A DNA stretch of 64,000 nt from Mucilaginibacter pedocola (GCF_002013915.1 NZ_MBTF01000034.1:372001-436000), one strand, 5' to 3'. Counted from the stretch's first letter, positions 41,488 to 51,073 are shown. Notes: generated by a model from the letters alone, not told the origin. Numbers and translations: made by a program.

Positions 41488-43137
41488 CTAAGAAAGGTAT
41501 TTCCCAACAATCGGCATCCTCCTGCCCATACCAAAAGCCTTTGGCGATACGCGCAGTATAGGCGGTGTTTGGTAGCGCTTATGCTCTGCAATGTTTACCA
41601 GCCTAAGCACTTTACGCACAACCGCTTCATCAAATCCGAGTTTTATGATCTCTGCAGATGAGCGCCTGTTGAGTATGTACTCGTACAATATCGCATCAAG
41701 TATATCGTATTCGGGTAGCGAATCGGTGTCTTTTTGATCGGGGCGTAACTCGGCAGATGGTGGTTTTACGATAGTATTCTCGGGGATTATCTCGCGTTCT
41801 TTATTTATCTCGCGTGCCAGCTCGAATACTTGGGTTTTAAACACATCGCCTATGACAGATATACCGCCGCACATATCGCCATACAAAGTACCATAGCCTA
41901 CAGCTGCCTCGCTTTTGTTGGATGTATTCAGCAATATATAGCCAAACTTGTTGCACATAGCCATCAGCACTACAGCCCTACTGCGCGATTGTATATTTTC
42001 TTCGGCAATATTAAAGGGCAGCCCGTTGAATTGCGGAGCAAGCGAACTCTCGAAAGCTTCCGTAATTTTGGCAATGGCAACCAGTTCGCTTTTGCAGCCC
42101 AGGTTCTTCACCAGGTCCTCGGCATCTTTTACAGAGTGGTCGCTGGAGAAACGCGAGGGCAGCAACACCGCCATCACATTCTCGGGGCCAAGAGCCTCGG
42201 CGGCTAAAGCACAAACTACAGCAGAATCTATCCCGCCGGATAAACCCAAAATGGCTTGTTTAAAGCCTGATTTTACAAAGTAATCTTTTATACCCAGCAC
42301 CAGGCCACGGTGTATTTGCTCAATATCGCTTTCGCGTTCGGTACGGATGGTGGTTTCGTGCGCAAATGATACTGCGGCGTTGTCATCCAGATCGTAATAA
42401 CGCAGGGCTTCTTCAAAGTAAGGCAATTCATCAACCAAATTACCTGCATTATCAAACACTAACGATCCGCCATCAAATATCAGTTCGGTTTGGGCGCCTA
42501 CGTGGTTTACGTAAAACAGCGGAAGATTGTAGCGGCTTGCGTTATCTTTCAGTATTTCAATGCGCTCTTCATCGTGGTTATAAGCAAATGGCGATGCAGC
42601 AATATTGATCATCACATCGGGGTTCTGCTTTATTAACGAATCCATTGGGCGGGTTACATACAGCGGGTTTTCGATGGTGTTCCACAGGTCCTCGCAAATA
42701 GTAAGCGCTATGCGTTTGCCCTTAAAATCAATACAACTAAACTGTGTTGATGGCTCAAAATAGCGGTACTCGTCAAAAATATCGTAGTTGGGCAACAGCG
42801 CCTTATTCACTACAGCTTTAACCTGCCCGTTCTCGATGAAGTAAGCGGAGTTGTTCAGGTCTTTGCCCTCCGGTTTATCGTTAGGTGTGGGCAAGCCAAT
42901 AATGCAGGCAATATCTGTACACTCGGCAGCAATGGTTTTGGCGGCTTCATCGCACAGGGTGATAAACTCGTTAAACTCCAAAAAATCGCGGGCGGGGTAT
43001 CCGCAAACACATAATTCGGCAAACACCACCAGGTCGGCACCGTTTGCTTTAGCTTCGCGGATATGCTGGATGATCTTGCCGGTGTTCGACTCGAAGTTGC
43101 CTATATGGTAGTTTAGCTGGGCTAATGCTATCTTCAT
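41488..43137 (-). CDS. nadE: glutamine-dependent NAD+ synthetase
   Basis: 549 aa. The N-terminal nitrilase-type glutaminase domain starts MKIALAQLNYHIGNFESNTG and carries the catalytic Glu (VVFAELCVCGYPARDF), Lys (VVNKALLPNYDIFDEYRYF) and Cys (ALTICEDLW). The C-terminal synthetase domain has the P-loop AILGLSGGIDSAVVCALAAE and SNKSEAAVGYGTLYGDMCGG. It amidates deamido-NAD+ using ATP and glutamine-derived ammonia. It is divergent from gldB; the proximity of nadE and gldB is also known from Flavobacterium. Confidence 0.96.
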   Translation of the reverse strand: MKIALAQLNYHIGNFESNTGKIIQHIREAKANGADLVVFAELCVCGYPARDFLEFNEFITLCDEAAKTIAAECTDIACIIGLPTPNDKPEGKDLNNSAYFIENGQVKAVVNKALLPNYDIFDEYRYFEPSTQFSCIDFKGKRIALTICEDLWNTIENPLYVTRPMDSLIKQNPDVMINIAASPFAYNHDEERIEILKDNASRYNLPLFYVNHVGAQTELIFDGGSLVFDNAGNLVDELPYFEEALRYYDLDDNAAVSFAHETTIRTERESDIEQIHRGLVLGIKDYFVKSGFKQAILGLSGGIDSAVVCALAAEALGPENVMAVLLPSRFSSDHSVKDAEDLVKNLGCKSELVAIAKITEAFESSLAPQFNGLPFNIAEENIQSRSRAVVLMAMCNKFGYILLNTSNKSEAAVGYGTLYGDMCGGISVIGDVFKTQVFELAREINKEREIIPENTIVKPPSAELRPDQKDTDSLPEYDILDAILYEYILNRRSSAEIIKLGFDEAVVRKVLRLVNIAEHKRYQTPPILRVSPKAFGMGRRMPIVGKYLS

Positions 43138-43182
43138 TGTTGTATGGTAGTAAGGGCTACGCGGTAATGCAAATAAAAAAAT

Positions 43183-43190
43183 TATTTTTG
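43183..43190 (+). promoter_or_regulatory. -7 box for gldB
   Basis: TATTTTTG matches TAnnTTTG and ends 14 bases before the gldB ATG. No good -33 element is visible, so confidence is limited. Confidence 0.4.
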
Positions 43191-43204
43191 CTAAAACGAC
43201 AGAA

Positions 43205-44245
43205 ATGGACTTCTATTCTCTTAAAGCAAGGCTTATTTATATTCTTTCTATCGGGCTGATACTATCTGCCTGTAACAAACATAGAAAAATTGATGTTAGC
43301 GATATACAGGTTGATGTAAAAATAGAGCGCTTCGACCATGATTTTGATTCGTTGCGCCTAAAACCGATGGACGAACAAGCCGGCGTGCTTTACAAAAAAT
43401 ACGGTGTGTTTTATACCGATTTTATTGAACGGATATTAAAGGCCGGAACCTCGCGCGATACATTGTACTATACTAAGCTGCGCGATATATTTGCAGATAA
43501 ATCGTACGGCGAACTGAAGCATGATGTAGATGCCGCCTACCCTAACCTTGATAAACAAACCGAAGAGTTAACCGATGCCTTTAAGCATATTAAATACTTT
43601 TATCCCCAACAGCGCTTGCCTAAACTATATGCTTACCTATCGGGCTTTCAAACGCAGATAGCAGTTGGAGAAGGCTACTTTGGTATAGGCTTGGATCTTT
43701 TTCTGGGTGCCGATTCCCGCTTTTACCCCGCGCTTACCAATGCTTTCCCGCACTACATAAGCCGCAGGTTTACTGCTGATAACATTACACCGCGGGTAAT
43801 AGAAGGCATGGCGCGCGAAGATATGTTCCCTGAGCGCGAGGCTGACAGAACGTTGCTGGCCAAAATGGTTTACAATGGTAAAATTATGTATTACATGGAC
43901 CAGGTACTGCCTGATGTACCCGACTCTACCAAAATTGGCTATACCGATGCCCAGCTAAAATGGTGCGAAAGTTTTAAGGGCGATATATGGGGTTACTTTT
44001 TAGAAGAGAACCTGCTTTACGAAACCGATTACCAAAAACTTACCAAATACCTCAACGAGGCCCCCTTCACTCCCGGCCTTGGCGAAGAAAACGACTCAGC
44101 GCCAAAACTGGGTATCTGGACCGGCTGGCAAATTGTTAAAGCCTATATGGAGAAACACCCTGACATAACGCTACAACAACTAATGCAGGATAGGGACGCA
44201 CAGAAGATATTGAACGAGGCTAAGTATAGGCCGAAGAATCCGTAG
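43205..44245 (+). CDS. gldB: gliding motility lipoprotein GldB
   Basis: 346 aa. Lipobox ILSIGLILSACNKHRK with Cys23. Family hallmarks are VDVKIERFDHDFDSL, then AYLSGFQTQIAVGEGYFGIG and LDLFLGADSRFYP, the HYISRRFTADNITPRVIEGM stretch and the C-terminal LGIWTGWQIVKAYMEKHPDI. GldB is needed for gliding and for T9SS-related functions in Flavobacterium. In many Bacteroidota it stays close to gldC; here the next gene is unrelated, so gldC is not adjacent. It is divergent from nadE. Confidence 0.94.
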   Translation: MDFYSLKARLIYILSIGLILSACNKHRKIDVSDIQVDVKIERFDHDFDSLRLKPMDEQAGVLYKKYGVFYTDFIERILKAGTSRDTLYYTKLRDIFADKSYGELKHDVDAAYPNLDKQTEELTDAFKHIKYFYPQQRLPKLYAYLSGFQTQIAVGEGYFGIGLDLFLGADSRFYPALTNAFPHYISRRFTADNITPRVIEGMAREDMFPEREADRTLLAKMVYNGKIMYYMDQVLPDVPDSTKIGYTDAQLKWCESFKGDIWGYFLEENLLYETDYQKLTKYLNEAPFTPGLGEENDSAPKLGIWTGWQIVKAYMEKHPDITLQQLMQDRDAQKILNEAKYRPKNP

Positions 44246-44313
44246 GCGCTGCGGGTAATGTAAAGATTTGGCAACTTTTGAAAAACTTAAATCCTCACCG
44301 TAAGCTGCACATC

Positions 44314-45372
44314 ATGAGATCTTCGCCGCCAACAGGTTTAATTATCTTTATCTTACTTGTGTTTATATCGATACGGGCTGTTGGGCAAAAAGGCTATTTC
44401 CGGATAAAACCCATTACTAACACAAAATACACCGGTAAACTTCAATTTCCTATCCTGCTTAAAGACACATCAAAAGGGGTAGCAATTGAGAAAATAAATC
44501 AATTCTTGCAGTTGGCAGAGTTAGAACTACTAAATGGGCATCAGCACGATAATATTTTCGAAAAAGTAGCGGTTGGCAAAGTCGGGCTTTATGGAAACAA
44601 AAGCGATCTATCGTATTCTATCTATTCAAATAATAATAAAACGTTAAGCATTGGCCTGCAAGAAACGGCAAGCGGGATGACCATGCATTACTGGAGCAGT
44701 TATTATACCTTTAATTCGGGCAATGGGGATCTAATACAATTATCAGACCTGTTTACAAAAACAGGGTATCAACAATTCAGGAAGCAAGTGGTCAAAAAAG
44801 CCACCCGTCAATTAAAAGAACAAGTTGAGGAAATGGGCGATCAGGCCACATTCACATGGCTGACAGATGCTTTGGCTTCGTTGAAAGAGATAAATAATTT
44901 TGACTTTTACCTCCAACGCGACACAATTGTAGTAAACGCCGAAGCCATTCTTCCAAAGGAAGGCAGAGCGCAATTTGACATGCACCTAAAGTTTCATCTT
45001 TCTGAATTTAAACAATGGCTGGATGATCAAGGCAAATGTTTGTTCAATATCAACAAAGCGGATATAGCTTCGTATCGATGCCGGTCTCTCCCACAGCTTT
45101 TTGCAGGCAACATTGGCAAACACCGCATACTGCTTATCATAAGGCCAAGTTACGGCGATGAATATCAGGGAATTTATTGCTACGAAAAATTTGGCAAAGG
45201 AATTTATATGGAGGGCAAAATTACCAAGGGGCACATAACCATGGAGGAAAAAACAGAGGATTTTGATACACAGGCTACAATATCCGGCGTTTTTCGCCAA
45301 GACTCAATAATTGCTACATGGAAAAAAAACGGCAATTCGGTACGGTTGCCTCTCTTCGCTCATCGGAAGTAG
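44314..45372 (+). CDS. secreted protein of unknown function
   Basis: 352 aa from the ATG at 44314 (a TTG 36 bases earlier is less likely). Signal anchor GLIIFILLVFISIRAVGQKG. The mature protein is mixed alpha/beta with DLSYSIYSNNNKTLSIGLQE, FNSGNGDLIQLSDLFTKTGY and the C-terminal IYMEGKITKGHITMEEKTED. The DLIQLSDLF-type pattern resembles DUF3298/DUF4163-like proteins, but I am not certain. It follows gldB by 68 bases and could be read from the same promoter; a terminator follows. No role in gliding is shown. Confidence 0.6.
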   Translation: MRSSPPTGLIIFILLVFISIRAVGQKGYFRIKPITNTKYTGKLQFPILLKDTSKGVAIEKINQFLQLAELELLNGHQHDNIFEKVAVGKVGLYGNKSDLSYSIYSNNNKTLSIGLQETASGMTMHYWSSYYTFNSGNGDLIQLSDLFTKTGYQQFRKQVVKKATRQLKEQVEEMGDQATFTWLTDALASLKEINNFDFYLQRDTIVVNAEAILPKEGRAQFDMHLKFHLSEFKQWLDDQGKCLFNINKADIASYRCRSLPQLFAGNIGKHRILLIIRPSYGDEYQGIYCYEKFGKGIYMEGKITKGHITMEEKTEDFDTQATISGVFRQDSIIATWKKNGNSVRLPLFAHRK

Positions 45373-45395
45373 ATCGCAAGTTTTAATCGCAAAAA

Positions 45396-45425
45396 AAAAG
45401 CGTCGCCAGTTACGGCAACGCTTTT
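45396..45425. terminator. bidirectional terminator between convergent genes
   Basis: AAAAGCGTCGCC and GGCAACGCTTTT pair as an 11-of-12 stem with a 6-base loop. A-run and T-run on both sides allow use by both the upstream 352-aa gene and the convergent 70-aa gene. Confidence 0.8.
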
Positions 45426-45445
45426 AAAATATATCACGATTAAAT

Positions 45446-45658
45446 TTAATCCAGAATTTTAAATACGCCTCTTAATACTAAAGCAGAACCTATAACCAAC
45501 AGTATGTTGGAAATGGCAGAAGCGTAGTGAAAATCGGCAAAGCGAAGGAATACGCCTAATAAACCTACAACAATTGCAAGTACTAAAAATTTATAGTGGC
45601 TTTCCGAGTTCGCGTTCTCCATTGATTGCATAGCAGTATTTGTTTTATGTTGCGACAA
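45446..45658 (-). CDS. 70-aa two-helix membrane protein
   Basis: Soluble N-terminus (MENANSESHYK) followed by FLVLAIVVGLLGVFLRF and ASAISNILLVIGSALVLRGV, two membrane helices, with a short basic tail. In-frame ATGs at 45658, 45634 and 45625 make the start uncertain; the last gives 59 aa beginning MENANSES and seems most natural. I recall similar small membrane proteins in related genomes without known function. Confidence 0.6.
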   Translation of the reverse strand: MSQHKTNTAMQSMENANSESHYKFLVLAIVVGLLGVFLRFADFHYASAISNILLVIGSALVLRGVFKILD

Positions 45659-45692
45659 AAATAAAAATCTTTACCGAAAAACCGATAAATTT

Positions 45693-46700
45693 TTAAGCGT
45701 TTACGGCTTTTTTTGTCCAACCCTGCGGCAGGTTTTCTTCAATCTCGATATTCTCAAATTCGGCGCTCGCACGTGAGCCTACAACCTTGGCCCAGGCAGC
45801 CATTTTGCTGATGCCTTCTTTCAGGCTTACGTTTTGGCTTTTACCAAAAACACCGGCCGCTTTAGAGTGGTCGCTATGGGCGTGCATTACTTCTTTGCGG
45901 GCTTCCAGGTGGGTAACTTTTGGTTCAACACCCAATTCGCTGGCCACTACCTGCACCAGTTCGTTCACAGTGTATGGCTTATCGGCACCTACGTTAAATA
46001 CTTCGTTGTAAGCAGCAGGCACGTTAACGCTATTGGCAATATGCGGCGCTACATCATCAATATAGCTAAAGGCGCGGGTTTGCTCACCATCGCCAAAAAT
46101 AGTCATTGGTTTTTCCTGCATTATCTGGTTCATGAAGATACCGATAACGTTGCGGTATTTGTCGCCAATGTTTTGGTTTTCGCCATACACATTGTGCGGG
46201 CGGAAGATAACATAGTTTAAACCGAACATATGGTGGGCGGCTTTCAGGTCCATCTCCACAGCATATTTCGCTACGCCATACGGATCTTCGGGTTGTGGAA
46301 CCAAATCTTCGCGCATCGGCAATTGGCCTGCACCGTAAACAGCTATAGACGAAGTGAACACAAAGCATTTTACTTTATGCAGTACCGATAAATTGATCAG
46401 GTTTACCGAACCAATAAGGTTGTTATTATAGTTGAACCTGCGGATAAAGTGCGATAAACCTTCGGCAGCATAGGCGGCCAGGTGGTACACATAATCAAAC
46501 TTATGTTCCTCAAATAATTTCTCCAGCAGTTCGTAATCGTTTATCGAACCTTCAATAAACTCCACACCTGCGGGCACGTGGTCTTCAAAACCACCGCTAA
46601 GGTCGTCAAGTACAATTACTTTGTGGCCTAAGTTAAGGCAATGTTTAGCTACGTGTGAGCCTATGAACCCGGCACCGCCGGTTACCAGTGATGTTATCAT
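45693..46700 (-). CDS. NAD-dependent epimerase/dehydratase (UDP-glucose 4-epimerase-like)
   Basis: 335 aa extended SDR. NAD site SLVTGGAGFIGSHVAKHCLN, DYVYHLAAYAAEGLS, catalytic FTSSIAVYGAGQLPMRE and YGVAKYAVEM (Tyr-x3-Lys), then FRPHNVYGENQNIGDKYRNV and GEQTRAFSYIDDVAP. It interconverts nucleotide-sugars; the exact substrate is not certain, and the pattern with HNVYGENQN is found in a group apart from GalE. It lies among carbohydrate genes (GH9 and GH13) on the same strand but is 114 bases downstream of GH9, so may have its own promoter. Confidence 0.9.
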   Translation of the reverse strand: MITSLVTGGAGFIGSHVAKHCLNLGHKVIVLDDLSGGFEDHVPAGVEFIEGSINDYELLEKLFEEHKFDYVYHLAAYAAEGLSHFIRRFNYNNNLIGSVNLINLSVLHKVKCFVFTSSIAVYGAGQLPMREDLVPQPEDPYGVAKYAVEMDLKAAHHMFGLNYVIFRPHNVYGENQNIGDKYRNVIGIFMNQIMQEKPMTIFGDGEQTRAFSYIDDVAPHIANSVNVPAAYNEVFNVGADKPYTVNELVQVVASELGVEPKVTHLEARKEVMHAHSDHSKAAGVFGKSQNVSLKEGISKMAAWAKVVGSRASAEFENIEIEENLPQGWTKKAVNA

Positions 46701-46814
46701 AATAATATAGAAGTATGTTTAAAGTGTCAGTTCAAAAAATTTGGGGGCCTGCACTATTCCCATCCCGTCGTGCTCAAAGATGGCAAAAAAAATGCCAACG
46801 GCGCCCCTTACAAC

Positions 46815-48593
46815 CTATTTGTTTGCGTCTACCGGCTGCGCCATTGCGGCCACGGCTTGCAAAAACCAAGCGGCGTGGGGGATCCATTGTTCGGTCCAAC
46901 GCCACTCGTTGCCCGCCGCTTCGCGCTTAAAATCAATACCCGAGCCATCTGCACAGCCATCTTTACCTGTTACGCCGTTAGAAATGCCGCCACGTTCGCT
47001 GCCATGCCCATAGTTAGATGCCATATACGGCACATTATTTTTGCCGAAGCCATAAATAAAACTCATATCGTAAGGGTTGCAGCCCATTATCCACGATAGC
47101 TGGCGTTCGGCATAATCGGCAAGTGTTGCTTTTATTCCCCAATTCCCCTCGGCGGGGTAAACCAACCTGCCACCTACTACCGCAGCTGTAGCAAGTGAAC
47201 CTAAGCGGGCGTTCTCTCCCTGCCACCACCAGCCCGTTTCGTTTTCATGAGGAATAAAAAAACCATCTTTCACTTTCCCCTTAAATAAAAAGCTTTGGCG
47301 GGCATAGCCAAAGGGATTGCTGATGCGGTTGGTAACAGCCAAATTGTAATCCAACGCCTGCTTAATGGTTTTTAGTGCGGAAACACGATAGGTTTCTTCT
47401 TTTTCCTTGCTTAGATAACGAGTTAAAGCCACTACCGGCAAGCCCGCATCTGATGCATGGAAGTATGGACGGTTAGCATCGTTAGATAGAAAATAACCCG
47501 CTGCCGTCATCCTGCCGTTTAGGTTTGCGGCGCGTTTGCGTGCTTCGGTGCGGTATTGTTCCTCGTCGGTAGCTATCCAAAGTTCGGTGGCTGCCATCAA
47601 GGCACAATAATCGTCTATAATATTTTCCTTGCCATCATCATCGTATTTGGTATTGTTGGCCAGAAGGTGGGCAAAGGCGCGTTTAGCACCGTCGAGATAT
47701 TGTGCTGATGTAAAATCGCCATCCTTTTTCCATTGCGATATACGGGCAAGGGCAGCTATGGCCATGCCTCCACCCTCTCGGAAAGCACATTGGTACTGGT
47801 TAGTGGTAACACTATTAGCCAGCAAACCCACCACGCGGCGGGCATTAGGGTCTTTATTAAAATAGCTGAAAACGATCATGTAAAAATAATCGTCCTTGCT
47901 CAGGGCACGCATCATGTAATCGGCACCGTAAAGGGCTTCGGTTTCCAGCGAATCTTTAAGGTTCCATTTTTTGAGCAGGCCGGGGATGGCTTCATCAGCG
48001 CTAACCATGCTCCAGGTAACCAAGGGTATTTGCTGTGGCGAAAAGTAATTGGCATAGGCCAGGTGCGAAAAGTATTTGCTTACATCGCCTGAAGCATCGC
48101 ACCAGCCGCCCCGCAAGTCTACCTTATCGTTACTGCCGAACAGCTGCATTTTAGCATCAGCCGCCAATTCGCCCGGGGTATTGGCGCGTTGTTTATTGTA
48201 ATAATGAATAATGGCAGAAAGCGTGCGTTTGGCAACGGCATGTTCGCCTATCTCGAAGGGCGATGAGGTGTAAACCGCCCCGGCATATTTAATACGCAAC
48301 CGGTATTTACCCGCCACCCGGAATGCCGAAAAGTTTGCCTGGAAGAACAATTTGCCCGGAGCCCAGTCGCTAATGGTTTCGGGCTCGCTTAACATGCCGG
48401 TATGGGCTACCCTGCCTGTAGCAATATTTACCAACTCAAAGGCGAAGGCTTTGGTAAGCTTACTATCGAACTGTACCACACCACTTTTGGGGCCATTGCT
48501 ATCAAAAGCAATTTGGTTTACGTAGATAACGGGAGTAGCAAAAGCTGCAAAACAGGCGACTGAAAAAAGCAGGCTGAAGTATAGTTTCTTCAT
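46815..48593 (-). CDS. glycoside hydrolase family 9 protein
   Basis: 592 aa. Signal peptide MKKLYFSLLFSVACFAAFAT. An N-terminal CelD_N-type Ig-like domain (about 20-105, IYVNQIAFDSNGPKSGVVQF) precedes the (alpha/alpha)6 catalytic domain. The catalytic Asp pair is in LRGGWCDASGDVSKYFSHLA, and the acid Glu is probably in NEWRWTEQWIPHAAWFLQA near the C-terminus. GH9 enzymes are endoglucanases or exo-acting beta-glucosaminidases and glucosidases; the substrate here is unclear. GGWCDASGD departs slightly from the usual GGWYDAGDH. It would act in the periplasm or outside. No T9SS signal is present. Confidence 0.85.
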   Translation of the reverse strand: MKKLYFSLLFSVACFAAFATPVIYVNQIAFDSNGPKSGVVQFDSKLTKAFAFELVNIATGRVAHTGMLSEPETISDWAPGKLFFQANFSAFRVAGKYRLRIKYAGAVYTSSPFEIGEHAVAKRTLSAIIHYYNKQRANTPGELAADAKMQLFGSNDKVDLRGGWCDASGDVSKYFSHLAYANYFSPQQIPLVTWSMVSADEAIPGLLKKWNLKDSLETEALYGADYMMRALSKDDYFYMIVFSYFNKDPNARRVVGLLANSVTTNQYQCAFREGGGMAIAALARISQWKKDGDFTSAQYLDGAKRAFAHLLANNTKYDDDGKENIIDDYCALMAATELWIATDEEQYRTEARKRAANLNGRMTAAGYFLSNDANRPYFHASDAGLPVVALTRYLSKEKEETYRVSALKTIKQALDYNLAVTNRISNPFGYARQSFLFKGKVKDGFFIPHENETGWWWQGENARLGSLATAAVVGGRLVYPAEGNWGIKATLADYAERQLSWIMGCNPYDMSFIYGFGKNNVPYMASNYGHGSERGGISNGVTGKDGCADGSGIDFKREAAGNEWRWTEQWIPHAAWFLQAVAAMAQPVDANK

Positions 48594-48644
48594 AGATAGG
48601 GCAGCCGCCGGGTGAGATGCAACGGCTGCCCTAAAAATAGCAAC

Positions 48645-50129
48645 TTATTTTTTAATTGCCCATACGGAAACCGAACCGGCACGCACCGGAAATTCGGCCC
48701 AGCCTTCTTCGTTAATGGTTACCTCGGCATCGTGCTTGTTCAGGTAGTCTACAAATACTTTGCCTGCATGTGCTTTGCCTACTTCCATGCTTTTGCTGCA
48801 CTCATCACCATTGGTTAATAGCACGGCGCAGCCCGAGTTTTCGTGCTCGCCGTCGCCTTCGCGTGTCCAGCCTATGCAGTTGGGGTTGTCGAAGTAATCG
48901 CGCTGGGTGCCGTAGGCAATATGCTTGCGGGTGTATAGCAGGCTTTCCATTTCGGCAACTGCGGGTAGTACCACTTCGTGGTCTTGCCCGTCGTCGCCTT
49001 TGTCGGTATATTTTGTACCGTACAGATCGGCATAGAAAACGCAGGGGTAGCCATGCTCGCGCAGCAATATCAGCGCGTAGGCCAGCGGTTTAAACCATTG
49101 CTCTACCGGCATGGCCAGCGATTGCAAAGGCTGGGTATCGTGGTTCTCTACCAGCGTTACTGCCCTTGATGGGTTTGCTGCAACAAGGGTATTATCGAAT
49201 ATTTTGGTCAGGTCAAAATCCTTACCGCCTGCCGATGCCTTGTGCAGGTTCTCGTGCAGCGGCGCGTCAAAAAGCGACAAGCGGCCTTCTGTTGCCGCAA
49301 TGTATTCTTGCAGCAAGTCGACCTCGTAGCTCCAGTATTCGCCAACGGTAAACAATTCTTTACCGGTCTGTTCGCGCAGGGTATCCAGCCAATCGTTATA
49401 AAAATCGTAGGAGATGTGTTTAATAGCGTCCAGCCGCATCCCATCGAACTGCACGGTATCATGAAACCATTTGCCCCAGCGTTTCAACTCATCGCGCACG
49501 GCGGGGTTGCGGGTATCAATATCGTCAAGCATCAGGTAATCGTAATTGCCGTTCTCGTCGCCAACTACGTCTTCCCAGCCATCGCCATACTCATTCTGTA
49601 TACTGTAAATGGCCGATTCGTTTTTGGCAGCATCATAATCAACACCGCTAAAGCATTGCCAGTCCCACACAAATTGCGAGTACTTTCCCTGCCTGCCGGG
49701 GAAAGTAAATTTAGTATAAGCCTCTATCTCGAAAGTTTCGCTGATGAACTCGTTACGGTCGTCGGGGTTTACCTTGCGTACGGTTACTTTTTCCTTTTCA
49801 TCGGCACCGCCCATATGGTTCAGCACAATATCCATATAAACCGATAGGCCTTTGCTTTTGGCGGTTTGCACAGCATCTATCAGTTGTTGCTTGGTGCCAT
49901 ACTTGGTGCGCACGGTACCTTTTTGGTCGAACTCGCCCAAGTCGTAAATATCATATACATCGTAACCAACCGAATAGCCCCCTGCTTCGCCTTTATACGC
50001 AGGCGGAAGCCAAACCGCATCTATACCTATATTTTTAAGCCTCTCGGCATCGTTCTTTAAGTGATCGTATAAGCTGCCGTCGCCGGGGTAGTACCATTCA
50101 AAAAACTGCAGCATTGTAAAATTTTCCAT
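48645..50129 (-). CDS. cytoplasmic alpha-amylase (GH13)
   Basis: 494 aa from the ATG at 50129, which begins MENFTMLQFFEWYYPGDGSL like other cytoplasmic GH13_5 amylases; an earlier ATG adds 11 residues with no signal. Catalytic blocks: YMDIVLNHMGG, FDGMRLDAIKHISYDF (nucleophile Asp), LFTVGEYWSYEVD (acid/base Glu), VTLVENHDTQPLQSL (transition-state Asp), with YKGEAGGYSVGYDVYDIYDL before. It hydrolyses alpha-1,4-glucans such as glycogen or imported maltodextrins. It is on the same strand as GH9, 51 bases upstream of it, so the two may share a transcript, but GH9 is exported and this enzyme is not. Confidence 0.92.
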   Translation of the reverse strand: MENFTMLQFFEWYYPGDGSLYDHLKNDAERLKNIGIDAVWLPPAYKGEAGGYSVGYDVYDIYDLGEFDQKGTVRTKYGTKQQLIDAVQTAKSKGLSVYMDIVLNHMGGADEKEKVTVRKVNPDDRNEFISETFEIEAYTKFTFPGRQGKYSQFVWDWQCFSGVDYDAAKNESAIYSIQNEYGDGWEDVVGDENGNYDYLMLDDIDTRNPAVRDELKRWGKWFHDTVQFDGMRLDAIKHISYDFYNDWLDTLREQTGKELFTVGEYWSYEVDLLQEYIAATEGRLSLFDAPLHENLHKASAGGKDFDLTKIFDNTLVAANPSRAVTLVENHDTQPLQSLAMPVEQWFKPLAYALILLREHGYPCVFYADLYGTKYTDKGDDGQDHEVVLPAVAEMESLLYTRKHIAYGTQRDYFDNPNCIGWTREGDGEHENSGCAVLLTNGDECSKSMEVGKAHAGKVFVDYLNKHDAEVTINEEGWAEFPVRAGSVSVWAIKK

Positions 50130-50217
50130 AGATGAACAAGAAATTACATGTTTAAACAGCATACATAACTAAGCAACATGAAATTGGTTTGCGGTGCACT
50201 TTATTTGAACAACATAT

Positions 50218-50335
50218 TTTAACAGGATTTTGAAGATGGAGGGATGAAGCAGGATTCTTCTCAGCGATTTTGAATCTATTGAAATTTAAAATAATCCTGT
50301 AAAATCCCTGCATCCTGTCATCCTGTAAAAACGCT
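50218..50335. repeat. ACAGGATTTTGAAGAT...ATCCTGT inverted repeat
   Basis: The left arm contains AACAGGATTTTGAAGATGGA and AGCAGGATT; the right arm has ATAATCCTGTAAAATCCCTG and ATCCTGTCATCCTGTAAAAA. Further fragments (AATCCTGT) occur at about 50768-50805. This dispersed repeat fills most of the spacer between the amylase and the YjbR gene; no gene is seen there. Confidence 0.55.
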
Positions 50336-50392
50336 TCAAAAGGTAATCGTAAAACAACCCGGTATTATCAAACATCTTGTTTACCTTTAATT

Positions 50393-50740
50393 ATGGAAGA
50401 CGCCGCCTTTATTTACCTGCAGTTTTTGCGAAATACGTTGTTGCCATTACCCGGCGTAACCGAAAAACTTTGCTTCGGCACGCCTGCGTTCTACGTAAAC
50501 AAAAAGACATTTACCCGCATTTGGGAAGACGGCGAAACGCTGGTGGTAGGCTCCACCGAGCGGGATAACCTCATTGCCGCCAACCCCAACGTTTACTTTG
50601 TGACCGACCATTACCTCAATTACGATTACGTGCTGGTACACCTCGCCCAAGCCGACCCCGAGGAATTAAAACCGCTGCTTATACAAGCCTGGAAAAACAG
50701 GGCGACAAAGAAACTTTTGGGTGATTACACCGATAGGTAG
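50393..50740 (+). CDS. MmcQ/YjbR family protein
   Basis: 115 aa, the usual size. Motifs FLRNTLLPLPGVTEKLCFGT, FTRIWEDGETLVVGS, and the C-terminal YVLVHLAQADPEELKPLLIQ then AWKNRATKKLL match the MmcQ/YjbR alpha/beta fold, related to double-wing DNA-binding proteins. The physiological role is unknown. It lies alone between repeats. Confidence 0.85.
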   Translation: MEDAAFIYLQFLRNTLLPLPGVTEKLCFGTPAFYVNKKTFTRIWEDGETLVVGSTERDNLIAANPNVYFVTDHYLNYDYVLVHLAQADPEELKPLLIQAWKNRATKKLLGDYTDR

Positions 50741-50878
50741 AAATGATTCCACCGATTAAAAAAATCCTGTCTCAATCTTTAAATCCCTTAATCCTGTTAA
50801 AAAGGCTAACATCTCTAAATCTTGTTTGGCATCATCCTTGCAACCACCACTATATATTTACTTAAAAAACATAAAGTG

Positions 50879-51073
50879 ATGGGCTTATTAAAATTTATAG
50901 CAATTGGTGCGGCCGTAGGTTACGGCGTAAACTACCTGATAAAGAAAAATGAAAACGGCCGTTCGGTGCTTGATGATCTTGTTGAAGATGCACCGCAATG
51001 GTTTGATAAAGTAAAACAGTTCGCCGAAGAAAAAGTAGAGCAAACTGTAAAAGCAGCACAGCCCAACGGCTGA
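50879..51073 (+). CDS. 64-aa membrane-anchored protein, YtxH-like
   Basis: ATG at 50879 (preceded in frame by a TTG at 50822). MGLLKFIAIGAAVGYGVNYL is one N-terminal membrane helix with Gly-rich face, then IKKNENGRSVLDDLVEDAPQ and a charged helix WFDKVKQFAEEKVEQTVKAA. The layout is that of short YtxH-type stress or envelope proteins in Bacteroidota. No partner gene is evident; a strong terminator follows. Confidence 0.7.
   Translation: MGLLKFIAIGAAVGYGVNYLIKKNENGRSVLDDLVEDAPQWFDKVKQFAEEKVEQTVKAAQPNG

Noticed and set aside
46776..46796. TGGCA...TGCCA hairpin with A/T loop after GH9 as a terminator
   Set aside because: The stem is only five pairs and the T-run is inside the loop, not after the stem, so termination is not supported.
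49242..49847. 201-aa forward frame within the amylase gene
   Set aside because: Antisense to conserved GH13 blocks; no recognisable motifs and no ribosome site.
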